Assembly: GCA_964426355.1 (NCBI GenBank)
Contig: CAYRRA010000002.1
Location: 1 to 59,265, forward strand
Length of the DNA: 59,265 nucleotides
Source: JAJFTV01 sp964426355
GTDB taxonomy: Bacteria > Chloroflexota > Anaerolineae > Anaerolineales > Anaerolineaceae
Direction of reading: 5' to 3'
Under the pieces are notes generated by a model. It worked only from the letters and a program-made list of their open reading frames with translations. It was not told the DNA's origin and made no database searches. Within the stretch, counting starts at the first letter, position 1; each line of letters opens with the position of its first letter. The position numbers and the translations under genes are program-made. Below, piece by piece: positions 51,978 to 59,265 of this stretch.

Positions 51978-53141
51978 GTGATTGATTTTCTTACCGAAGC
52001 AAACGAAATGATTGACCAGATGATTGCATGGCGGCGTGACCTGCACCGCAACCCGGAACTGCGCTTTCAAGAAGTACGCACTGCCGGCGTTGTGGCTGAA
52101 CATCTGCGTTCGTTGGGAATCGAAACACAAACCGGTATCGGCAAAACCGGCGTGGTTGGCATCATCAAAGGACGCAAGGAATCGCCGGTGGTGCTGCTGC
52201 GTTTCGACATGGACGCACTGCCCCTCCAGGAAGAAAACGAGGTGGATTACGCTTCCCAGGTGGCTGGGGTGATGCACGCCTGTGGGCACGACACCCACGT
52301 GGCAATGGGTTTGGCTGTCGCCAGCCTGCTTGCAGAGCACCGCCAGGAATTGAACGGAACGGTAAAGTTGATCTTCCAACCCGCCGAAGAAGGCGCAGGG
52401 GGTGCCCGCGCAATGATCGCAGATGGGGTATTGCAAGACCCCGTCCCGAATTATGCCTTTGGGATCCACATTGACTCTACCCGCCCGACGGGCGCCATCG
52501 CGATTGGTGAAGGTCCAATCCTGGCTGCTGCCGATTCGTTCCGCGTGGAGATACATGGAAAAGGCGGGCACGGCGCACTGCCCGAACAAACCATCGATCC
52601 ATTGATCACGGGGGTGCAGATTGTGAACGCTTTCCAGACCATCCCCAGCCGCAACGTTGGACTGCTTGAATCAGCGTTGATCAGCATTTGCAGTTTTCAG
52701 GCTGGCACAGCGTTTAACATCATCCCGGAGAAAGCTGTGTTGTTAGGTACCATCCGCACTTACGACCCCGTCATTCAAGAAAGGGTTCACCGCCGTATGA
52801 ATGAAATTGTCGAGCATACGGCGCGTGCTTATGGCGCAACCGCCAGCCTGGAAATCGATAAAATCGTCCCGGCTGCTTACAATGATCCGCAAATGGCAGC
52901 GCTGACACGGCGGCTCGCAGCCGATATCTTTGGTGCAGAAAATATTGAAATGGACTATCGTGTTTCGCCGTCCGATGATGTGGCTGATTTCCTCAGCGCT
53001 GCTCCCGGCTGCCAGGTGATCCTGGGGGCGGCTGTAGAAGGCGGTTACCCGCATCATAACCCGCGTTTTAACGTAGATGAACGCGCCATGCCGCGCGGTG
53101 TTGCGCTGCTCTGCATGACCACCGCTGAACTTCTATCGTAA
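51978..53141 (+). CDS. M20 family amidohydrolase (N-acyl amino acid hydrolase type)
   Basis: 387 residues. Metal-binding blocks: RFDMDALPLQEE, MHACGHDTHVAM and QPAEEGAGGARAMI, with a late His in YPHHNPRFNVDE. The order matches the M20D group (IAA-amino acid hydrolase / hippurate hydrolase / N-acyl-L-amino acid amidohydrolase). A lid domain lies at about 180-290. GTG 51978 is the start, with AAGGAG six bases upstream. It cleaves an N-acyl amino acid or similar amide in the cytoplasm. A dipeptide-type ABC transporter follows, so the pair would import and hydrolyse the same compound. Confidence 0.92.
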   Translation: MIDFLTEANEMIDQMIAWRRDLHRNPELRFQEVRTAGVVAEHLRSLGIETQTGIGKTGVVGIIKGRKESPVVLLRFDMDALPLQEENEVDYASQVAGVMHACGHDTHVAMGLAVASLLAEHRQELNGTVKLIFQPAEEGAGGARAMIADGVLQDPVPNYAFGIHIDSTRPTGAIAIGEGPILAAADSFRVEIHGKGGHGALPEQTIDPLITGVQIVNAFQTIPSRNVGLLESALISICSFQAGTAFNIIPEKAVLLGTIRTYDPVIQERVHRRMNEIVEHTARAYGATASLEIDKIVPAAYNDPQMAALTRRLAADIFGAENIEMDYRVSPSDDVADFLSAAPGCQVILGAAVEGGYPHHNPRFNVDERAMPRGVALLCMTTAELLS

Positions 53142-53341
53142 ACGGATTCGATATCTGGCAGCAAACAGAAAGGAGGTAAAAAGCATAAATTTAGCCCGAA
53201 TATACGATTAGCGAAGAGCGGATTGCGCTACGAGACCAGTCGATATGCACCATAGCAAAACCAGGCGCATGAACGTCTCTGGGGGTTCATGCCCCGAATT
53301 GTTTCGGTTTGGATTGCAAATCCGAAGAGGAAAGGAGAGAA
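53142..53341. promoter_or_regulatory. 200-base leader before the peptide-binding protein gene, with two hairpins
   Basis: GCATGAAC / GTTCATGC (53267-53292) forms an 8-bp stem. A second stem TTCGG...CCGAA contains an inner GGATT / AATCC (about 53301-53324). GGAGG at 53171-53175 has no start codon near. No known riboswitch class is recognised. Confidence 0.4.
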
Positions 53342-55018
53342 ATGTTCAAAAAATTCTGGTCTACCTTGATAATCACCATGCTGCTGATTCTGGGGCTGGC
53401 ATTGAGTGCCTGCCAGCCTGGAGCGGTCGAAACGCCGCAAGCAGAACAACCCGCCGAACAGGAAGAACCGGCGAAAGAAGAGCCAGTTGAAGCAAAAGAA
53501 CCCACCCAGGAAGAGGAGCCGGTTGGAGAAGCACCCGCCGAAGAAGCAGTCAGCGTGGAACCATCCCGGCTGCGCATTGCCATTGCAACCAATATTGATT
53601 CCTTCGACCCACACCTGACCAGCTCGTTTGCTGTAGCCAATGTGGTGGATTACATGGTGGAAACCCTGGTCAAAGCGGATGTGAACGGCGATATCGTGCC
53701 TGGGCTGGCAAAGTCGTGGGAGGCGTCTGAAGATGGGCTCGTCTATACACTGCACCTGCAGGAAGGGGTCAGTTTTTCGGACGGCACACCCTTTAACGCT
53801 GAAGCGGTTAAATACAATATTGAACGTTTCCTGGATGAGCAGCTTCAAAATACCAAGAACCCGTATAACAAAATCGTCAACGTTGAAGCAGTAGATGAGA
53901 CTACCGTCAATCTGTACCTGGCGAAGCCCTCCAGCGAAATCCTGCCAGCGCTGTCGAACACCAACATCGGCATGATTTCACCAGCCAGTGTACCTGAAGA
54001 CTCAGAGAGTTATCTGACCATTGGCACTAACGCTCCCATCGGTACCGGACCCTATCTGCTTAAAGAATATGTGACTGACAGCCGCGTGGTGGTGGAGCGA
54101 AACCCGGCATACTGGGGTACACTACCATACTATGATGAGGTCGAATTCCAGATTGTTCCCGAAGCTGCCACGCGTGAAAGCCTGCTGCTATCCGGTCAGG
54201 TTGATCTGGCGGTTCTGCCGCCCATTACCGACCTGCCCGCATTGGATGCCAACCCGGATATCGTCGTAATTCGCGGCAACACAGCCCGCATCATCTTTAT
54301 CGGTCTCAACATGCAGTCAGAATATCTCAGCGATGTACGCATCCGCCAGGCTTTGAACTACGCCATCGACAAGGAAGCCATCGTCAACAACATCCTGTTG
54401 GGTAATGCCGTTCCGGTTGTATCCCCAATGCCTGAGAGTTTCTTTGGATTCTGTAAGACGGAACCGCAATACACCTACGATCCCGACAAAGCCCGCGAAC
54501 TGCTGGCGGATGCCGGCGTCCCGGCGAAGTTTACGATCAAATTCATTGCGCCCACCGGTCGCTATGCCCAGGACTTTCAGGTGGCTGAAGCTATCTCTGG
54601 TTATCTTGCAGAGGTGGGCATCACCGCTATCCCTGAAACCGCTGACTGGGCAACTTACATGAGCTGGGTCCTGGTTGGACCGGAAGAAGCCGACCGCGAT
54701 ATGTATATGCTCGGTTGGGCAGGAGGGTATCCGCATGGCTCGCATACCATGTCGATCCTGGTCACCGATACCTTCTTCAACCGCGGTTACTATAACAACC
54801 CCGAGGTCAATGCACTTGCCGAGGCAGCCGATGCCGCCGTGACCACGGAAGAATCGGCTGAGTTATACTGCCAGGCAAACCAGATGATCTGGGAGGATGC
54901 GCCCTGGATATTCCTTTACCAGCAGGGCTACCCGGTGATTCATTCCAGTGCAATTACCGGCATCACCGTTCTGCCAAGCGAGAAATTCGATACGTCATCC
55001 GCCATGCCGGCACAGTAA
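53342..55018 (+). CDS. ABC transporter substrate-binding lipoprotein, family 5
   Basis: 558 residues. Lipoprotein signal with ALSACQPG (Cys near residue 23), a long Glu/Pro-rich spacer (about 27-75), then a complete SBP_bac_5 fold: 'FDPHLTSSFAVANVVDYMVETLV', 'KSWEASEDGLVYTLHLQEGVSFSDGTPFNAEAV', 'GTGPYLLKEYV'. The start is ATG 53342 with AAGGAG. It binds a peptide or an N-acylated amino acid outside the cell. Its two permease genes follow, with a terminator-like hairpin between. No ATPase genes are in the window, so they must lie elsewhere. The linker style is the same as in the gene at the left edge. Confidence 0.93.
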   Translation: MFKKFWSTLIITMLLILGLALSACQPGAVETPQAEQPAEQEEPAKEEPVEAKEPTQEEEPVGEAPAEEAVSVEPSRLRIAIATNIDSFDPHLTSSFAVANVVDYMVETLVKADVNGDIVPGLAKSWEASEDGLVYTLHLQEGVSFSDGTPFNAEAVKYNIERFLDEQLQNTKNPYNKIVNVEAVDETTVNLYLAKPSSEILPALSNTNIGMISPASVPEDSESYLTIGTNAPIGTGPYLLKEYVTDSRVVVERNPAYWGTLPYYDEVEFQIVPEAATRESLLLSGQVDLAVLPPITDLPALDANPDIVVIRGNTARIIFIGLNMQSEYLSDVRIRQALNYAIDKEAIVNNILLGNAVPVVSPMPESFFGFCKTEPQYTYDPDKARELLADAGVPAKFTIKFIAPTGRYAQDFQVAEAISGYLAEVGITAIPETADWATYMSWVLVGPEEADRDMYMLGWAGGYPHGSHTMSILVTDTFFNRGYYNNPEVNALAEAADAAVTTEESAELYCQANQMIWEDAPWIFLYQQGYPVIHSSAITGITVLPSEKFDTSSAMPAQ

Positions 55019-55035
55019 ATTTTGAGTTTTTTTCA

Positions 55036-55071
55036 CAAGGGGAAGGATTTTTCCTTCCCCTTGACCTTTTT
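55036..55071 (+). terminator. Hairpin between binding-protein and permease genes (attenuator-like)
   Basis: CAAGGGGAAGGA (55036-55047), loop TTTT, TCCTTCCCCTTG (55052-55063), then ACC and five T. It would let more binding protein than permease be made. Confidence 0.8.
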
Positions 55072-55088
55072 GATACCATCGGATTGAT

Positions 55089-56012
55089 ATGTCCTCTTAT
55101 CTGTTACGTCGTGTCATTATCTCTCTGCTCACCCTGTTGGTGATTGCCACCGTCATCTTCTTGATGCTGCGCATCATCCCTGGCGATCCGGCGCGCATCT
55201 TCGCCGGTGAGACCGCCACCCACGAAGATGTGGAACGGCTGCGCAAACAACTCAACCTGGATAAGCCGCTGCCGGTGCAGTATTACCATTACATCAAAGA
55301 CCTGCTGCGCGGAGACATGGGGAAATCGATGCGCACCCAACAGCCGGTTTTCAAAGAAATCATGATCCGCCTGCCTGAAACCGCCAAGCTGGCATTATTG
55401 AGCATCCTCATCTCCTGCCTGGTCGGCATCCCGGTGGGCATCCTCTCCGCCATCAATCGCAACTCGCTGATTGACAATATTGCATCCATTCTGACACTTG
55501 CCGGGGTGGCTATGCCGGTCTACTGGCTGGGGCTGGAATTGATCGTGATTTTTGGGGTCAAGCTCAAATGGCTTCCTATCGCGGGCAACCAGTACGGGCT
55601 AAAAAGTGCCATCCTGCCTGCTATCACGCTGGCGTCCTTTTCGATGGCGTTAATCACGCGCATGACGCGCGCCTCCATGCTGGATGTGCTCGGGCAGGAT
55701 TACCTGGTAACCGCCCGGGCAAAGGGATTGAAAGAGCGCCTGGTGATCTACCGCCATGCCTTGCGCAACGCCCTCATCCCGGTCATCACGGTGGTGGGGT
55801 TGCAGTTCGGCTATTTGCTGGGCGGATCCATTCTCACCGAAACCATCTTTGCCTGGCCCGGTCTGGGACGCTTGCTGACCGAGTCGCTCTTCTCGCGGGA
55901 TTATCCCATGGTGCAGGGGCTGGTCTTTGTTTTCGCCGCGCTCTTTATTCTGGTGAACTTTGTAGTGGATCTATTGTATGGACTGATCGACCCGCGCATT
56001 CAATACAGGTGA
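55089..56012 (+). CDS. DppB-like ABC transporter permease
   Basis: 307 residues with six membrane helices. The N-terminal 'RRVIISLLTLLVIATVIFLMLRIIPGDPA' is the DppB/OppB hallmark, and the EAA loop reads 'DYLVTARAKGLKERLVIYRHALRNALIPV'. It forms the pore with the DppC-like partner. It starts 70 bases after the binding-protein gene. Confidence 0.94.
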   Translation: MSSYLLRRVIISLLTLLVIATVIFLMLRIIPGDPARIFAGETATHEDVERLRKQLNLDKPLPVQYYHYIKDLLRGDMGKSMRTQQPVFKEIMIRLPETAKLALLSILISCLVGIPVGILSAINRNSLIDNIASILTLAGVAMPVYWLGLELIVIFGVKLKWLPIAGNQYGLKSAILPAITLASFSMALITRMTRASMLDVLGQDYLVTARAKGLKERLVIYRHALRNALIPVITVVGLQFGYLLGGSILTETIFAWPGLGRLLTESLFSRDYPMVQGLVFVFAALFILVNFVVDLLYGLIDPRIQYR

Positions 56013-56017
56013 AACCC

Positions 56018-56908
56018 ATGAACGATGAAGCTCCCCTCCAACTGAAGGTAAAAATTGAATCGCCGATACTGCTGGCATGGAGGCGTTTCCGGCGCAATGT
56101 GCCCGCCACGTTGGGACTGATCCTGATCGGTCTGCTGCTGGTGTTAAGCCTGGCTGCGCCGTTAATCACCCCTTATAACCCGGTGAAACAGAATCTCTCA
56201 CAAGCGCTGCAAAAACCCGGTGCGGAACACCTGCTGGGTACCGATTACCTGGGACGAGACCTGTTCACCCGGCTGCTGTACGGCGGACGGCTTTCGCTGA
56301 CCATTGGTTTCCTGGCGGTAGGGTTTGGTCTGCTGATCGGGGTCACGTTGGGCGCGATCTCCGGCTATTATGGCGGCTGGCTGGATATGCTCATTCAACG
56401 CCTGGCGGATATCCTGCTTTCGTTTCCCAGCTTTCTGCTGGCGCTGATCCTGGTCGCGCTGATGGGCGTGGGGGTTCGCAATATCATCTTTTCAGTCGGT
56501 ATCCTGGCAATACCTTCATTCATCCGGTTGGTTCGCAGCTCGGTACTGGTACTGCGCAGCAGTGAGTACGTGCAGGCGGCACGAGCGCTGGGTGCGCCCA
56601 GTCCGCTGGTCATCTTGCAGCACGTGGTTCCCAACACACTCACACCGGTCATTGTGAACGCTTCAATGAACCTGGGGTATGCCATTACCACCGCAGCAGG
56701 GCTGGGTTTCCTCGGTCTGGGCGTACAGCCGCCCACGCCGGAGTGGGGGATGATGCTGGGGGAGGCAAAGAATTACATCTTCAGTCACCCCTACATGATT
56801 ACCTTTCCAGGTCTGGCAATTTTTATCACCATTGTGGGGCTCAACCTGATCGGCGATGCTCTGCGCGATTCGCTTGACCCGCGCTTGAAAGACAAGACGC
56901 TGGTATAA
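56018..56908 (+). CDS. DppC-like ABC transporter permease
   Basis: 296 residues. 'WRRFRRNVPATLGLILIGLLLVLS' begins the first helix; the EAA loop is 'EYVQAARALGAPSPLVILQHVVPNTLTPV', and 'AAGLGFLGLGVQPPTPEWGMML' is the DppC/OppC end block. ATG 56018 follows the DppB stop by five bases. A longer frame upstream is just an overlap with dppB in another frame. Confidence 0.93.
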   Translation: MNDEAPLQLKVKIESPILLAWRRFRRNVPATLGLILIGLLLVLSLAAPLITPYNPVKQNLSQALQKPGAEHLLGTDYLGRDLFTRLLYGGRLSLTIGFLAVGFGLLIGVTLGAISGYYGGWLDMLIQRLADILLSFPSFLLALILVALMGVGVRNIIFSVGILAIPSFIRLVRSSVLVLRSSEYVQAARALGAPSPLVILQHVVPNTLTPVIVNASMNLGYAITTAAGLGFLGLGVQPPTPEWGMMLGEAKNYIFSHPYMITFPGLAIFITIVGLNLIGDALRDSLDPRLKDKTLV

Positions 56909-57123
56909 GATTTGTGGGGGAGTCTGTATTGCGTATAGTTTAATATTGTTTTTTTTCAAATCAACGGCGATCATTTGTAATGGGTGTTTTTGCCAGCAAT
57001 CCTTGAGGGGATGGGGGGTCATGCTGTAAAAATGTGACCTTTGGCACATCAACTTTTTGATTTTGGGTGTTAGTCTTACTGCCTGACACTTTCCATCGAA
57101 AAGAAAGAAAACTCGGAGGAACC

Positions 57124-58156
57124 ATGCAAATTGTAACTGACCAGGGAGCAGACCTATCAAGCGAGCAGGTGAGGGGATTGGATATTNNNNNNNNNNNNNN
57201 NNNNNNNNNNNNNNNNNNNNNNNNNNNNNNNNNNNNNNNNNNNNNNNNNNNNNNNNNNNNNNNNNNNNNNNNNNNNNNNNNNNNNNTGTAACTGACCAGG
57301 GAGCAGACCTATCAAGCGAGCAGGTGAGGGGATTGGATATTTCACATTGGAGGGGAAAACCTTGATCGGTGGCGAAGATATCGATTATCAGAGCTTTTAC
57401 CAAATGTTATCGGATACCGGCGCATTTCCCACCACATCGCAACCCTCGCCAGGTGATTTTGCAAAGCTTTACAGCAAACTGGCAAAAAAGGATCCGGAGA
57501 TCTTATCAGTTCACATTTCCTCCGGGTTAAGCGGCACGGTCCAATCAGCCAGGATGGGCGCCGAAATGGTGCCAGAAGCTCAGGTGACCGTCGTCGATTC
57601 CAAGACCCTTTCCTGCCCGCTAGGCTGGCAGGTAGAAGCGGCGGCAAAAGCGGCACGCGCCGGCTGGCAAATGACCGACATCGTAAACTTTTTAGAAAAG
57701 GTCCGCCAGTACTCGGAAGGAATGTTCACGCTGACCGATCTCAGATACCTGATCCACGGCGGGCGCATCAGCCACCTGAAAGGCTTGATGGCTTCTCTGC
57801 TCAAAATCAAACCCATCATCGGGGTGGCAAAAGACGACGGCAAGTATTATGCCTGGGGGCAGGAAATTACGTTCAAACGCGCCGTCCAAAAAATCGTAGA
57901 TATCGTCACTGAAAAAATTCCCCTGGGGACCACCCTGCGGGTTCAACTGCTGCACGGGAATAACCTGGAAGGCGTTGAACTGCTGCGCGAGCGTCTAACC
58001 CAGTTATACGAATGCTGGTTTGACGACATGGTGCCGGTTGCACCCATTTTGGGAGCGCACACCGGTCCAAGCATCGTAGGTCTGGCGGTGTCACCGCTCG
58101 ACCTTTTCAACATTCCGGAACTGGAGATTGTTCCTGCTGCGATGGCGGCGGTTTGA
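57124..58156 (+). CDS. DegV family (FakB-like) fatty-acid-binding protein, interrupted by an assembly gap
   Basis: DegV-fold protein. Before the gap, MQIVTDQGADLSSEQVRGLDI is the usual N-terminus. After the gap, from about 57350, 'EGKTLIGGEDIDYQSFYQML', 'HISSGLSGTVQSAR' (the fatty acid-binding Ser), 'FTLTDLRYLIHGGRISHLKG' and 'GPSIVGLAV' follow to the end. The missing residues are those between GLDI and FTLEGKTL. The two parts are in different frames, so the gene is broken as given. FakB proteins carry a fatty acid for phosphorylation by FakA; the adjacent acyltransferase gene supports a lipid role. The start has GGAGGAACC upstream. Confidence 0.85.
57132..57341. repeat. Assembly gap flanked by an exact 55-bp duplication
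   Basis: 57132-57186 is identical to 57287-57341, separated by 100 N (57187-57286). The first copy ends at the gap and the second starts at it. This is the footprint of two contigs that share an end, scaffolded with N. An exact overlap of 55 matches a common assembler k-mer length. Confidence 0.9.
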
Positions 58157-58286
58157 AAGAACCAGGAACGAACCCGTTGCTGCCACATCTGCTTCCATTC
58201 ATCAGCCCGTAAACCATGCCTGTTCGCAGTGATAACAGGCATGATTCCGTTCATGCTCTGAATGTACAAAAATAAGGATGCTTTTT

Positions 58287-58982
58287 GTGCTTCCAAGTAA
58301 AATCCTGTATCAGCTTACCAGGTCCGGTTTATCTGCTTACACAAGATTACTGCTGAAAGTAAACGTGGAAGAAAAAGCACCATTGCCAACAGGGGGTAAA
58401 ATTATCGCAGCCAATCATCCCACTGCTTCTGACCCCTTCCTGGTAGCCGGCATGTTAAAAGACCAATCCCATATCCTCATCACGGGTCAAATCTTCCAAC
58501 TCCCTGTGATCGGTCTTTGTTTGCACAAATTGGGGCATATTCCCGTACATGCTGGAAACGGTCGGGAGGCGATTGATCGCGGTGTAGAATTGTTACGGAA
58601 GGGGAAAACCGTGGTGATTTTTCCGGAAGGCGCACTAAGTGCTCCAGATGGCGGGGTCAAAGAAGCACACACAGGGGTTGCCAGGCTGGCACTGTCCAGC
58701 GGTGCTCCGGTTATTCCGGTTGGCATTCATCCAAAAAGAAACCTTATACGGAAGTCTTTTTATAACTGGCGCGGCAAGAGGTACTATAGCGCATGGTACT
58801 TACGCGGACCTTATTTCATGACCGTTGGCGAACCGTTATTTTTCTTTGGCAATGTGGAAGATCGCCCGTTGGTGCGCAGTATTGCTAAAACGGTGATGAG
58901 CAGCATTGTTGAAATGATTCATCTCAGCGAGCGGCGCATGAATCGAGTCGCCCCATTGCTTTCCCGACAAATGGCATCGTAG
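58287..58982 (+). CDS. plsC: 1-acyl-sn-glycerol-3-phosphate acyltransferase (PlsC)
   Basis: 231 residues. The catalytic HX4D is AANHPTASDPF near residue 40; the substrate-binding block FPEGALSAPDGG is near 120, and PVIPVGI follows. It transfers an acyl chain to lysophosphatidic acid in membrane lipid synthesis. GTG 58287 is chosen: AAGGA lies eight bases upstream, while ATG 58278 would touch the ribosome site. The DegV/FakB-like gene upstream (130 bases) fits a pathway from exogenous fatty acids to phospholipid. Confidence 0.9.
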   Translation: MLPSKILYQLTRSGLSAYTRLLLKVNVEEKAPLPTGGKIIAANHPTASDPFLVAGMLKDQSHILITGQIFQLPVIGLCLHKLGHIPVHAGNGREAIDRGVELLRKGKTVVIFPEGALSAPDGGVKEAHTGVARLALSSGAPVIPVGIHPKRNLIRKSFYNWRGKRYYSAWYLRGPYFMTVGEPLFFFGNVEDRPLVRSIAKTVMSSIVEMIHLSERRMNRVAPLLSRQMAS

Positions 58983-59030
58983 TAGTACCCCCTCTCAATC
59001 ATTTCAGGTTAACTGCTCAGAAACACTTGA

Positions 59031-59057
59031 CTCTCTGCGATCAGAGAGCCTTTTTTT
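59031..59057 (+). terminator. Rho-independent terminator of plsC
   Basis: CTCTCTG, loop CGAT, CAGAGAG, CC then seven T. Confidence 0.9.
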
Positions 59058-59233
59058 AGCTTTGAAAATTTCATCCGCTTTCTGACCTTTTCTTCGCGAT
59101 TTCGGTTTAGCATGATTGCTCTGACAAATGCCTGTGATCTTTCCCGTTTTTCACCGGGTTTTTATTTTCCCCGCAAAACTGATAAAAAAGGTAAAATTCT
59201 GGTTTACACATAAAAAACGACAAGGAGATATCC

Positions 59234-59265
59234 ATGCCCAGGAAAATTATCCTCGATGTAGATAC
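59234..59265 (+). CDS. Start of a nucleoside hydrolase-like gene, truncated by the window edge
   Basis: AAGGAGATATCC then ATG 59234; MPRKIILDVD is the first strand with the metal-binding Asp region of inosine-uridine preferring nucleoside hydrolases (usually 'iiLDvDtGxDD'). Only ten full codons are visible, so the family is likely but not certain. Confidence 0.55.
   Translation, partial: MPRKIILDVD

Noticed and set aside
55568..56017. A 150-codon N-terminal extension of the DppC-like protein
   Set aside because: It is the overlap of dppB read in another frame; the DppC start at 56018 has normal position and family alignment.
56663..57403. Minus-strand frame reading through the N gap
   Set aside because: Antisense to dppC and degV; the run of N gives a false open frame.

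Overview
The window looks like one scaffold of a draft or metagenome-assembled genome from the Chloroflexota, most likely class Anaerolineae. This is inference from the gene repertoire: Glu/Pro-rich lipoprotein solute-binding proteins, many HisKA_3/NarL two-component pairs, glutaminyl-tRNA synthetase, a GH3/GH172 carbohydrate toolkit, a Ser/Thr kinase, and an MttB-family methyltransferase without pyrrolysine. There are no rRNA or tRNA genes, CRISPR arrays or intact insertion sequences. Two runs of 100 N (51814-51913 and 57187-57286) are assembly gaps. The second is flanked by an exact 55-bp duplication and is almost certainly a scaffolding artefact.

Left part (1-14 kb). The 5' part of a peptide-type ABC substrate-binding protein is followed by a two-component pair. 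Next comes a minus-strand catabolic block: an amidohydrolase, a GH172 (DUF2961) protein with a LacI-type operator, and a three-gene corrinoid methyl-transfer set (MttB-like methyltransferase, corrinoid protein, homocysteine S-methyltransferase). The mttB-like gene is preceded by a perfect 17-bp-arm palindrome. Plus-strand glnS, a GNAT gene that probably starts at CTG, and an FG-GAP protein follow.

13.3-18.9 kb is a signalling region. A sortase-like secreted protein has a class I cyclic di-GMP (GEMM) riboswitch in its leader and a small hairpin holding its ribosome binding site. It sits downstream of a V4R-domain gene and a GAF-GGDEF diguanylate cyclase gene, so the maker and a reader of c-di-GMP are neighbours. 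Tryptophanase (TTG start, well-formed promoter, leader hairpin) is divergent from a YheO-type regulator.

19-43 kb is mostly housekeeping and envelope functions: acyl-ACP thioesterase, glycosyltransferases, a SAM methyltransferase, a B12-binding radical SAM enzyme, a second two-component pair, membrane proteins, an MFS transporter, an iron alcohol dehydrogenase, an SCP2 protein, an ABC exporter, a Lon-N protein, a GH3 glycosidase, a transmembrane Ser/Thr kinase and a cytoplasmic molybdopterin oxidoreductase.

44.1-51.3 kb is the most unusual part: a plasmid-like replication and partition module inside an otherwise chromosomal scaffold. It holds a DnaA-domain-I-like protein, a phage-antirepressor-like protein, an AT-rich region with 33-bp-period repeats, a ribbon-helix-helix-like protein, an ExeA/TniB-like AAA+ ATPase, three TTAGCNTAATT sites in the divergent promoter, ParA-ParB, five GRGRCGACCCT repeats, and then a second ParA with an RHH partner (type Ib-like). 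Both partition operons end at nearly identical perfect palindromes whose central bases covary.

Right end (51.3-59.3 kb). An XRE-cupin regulator, an M20 amidohydrolase and a Dpp/Opp transporter form a likely peptide or N-acyl amino acid uptake and hydrolysis cluster. DegV (FakB-like) and PlsC follow, then the first codons of a nucleoside hydrolase.
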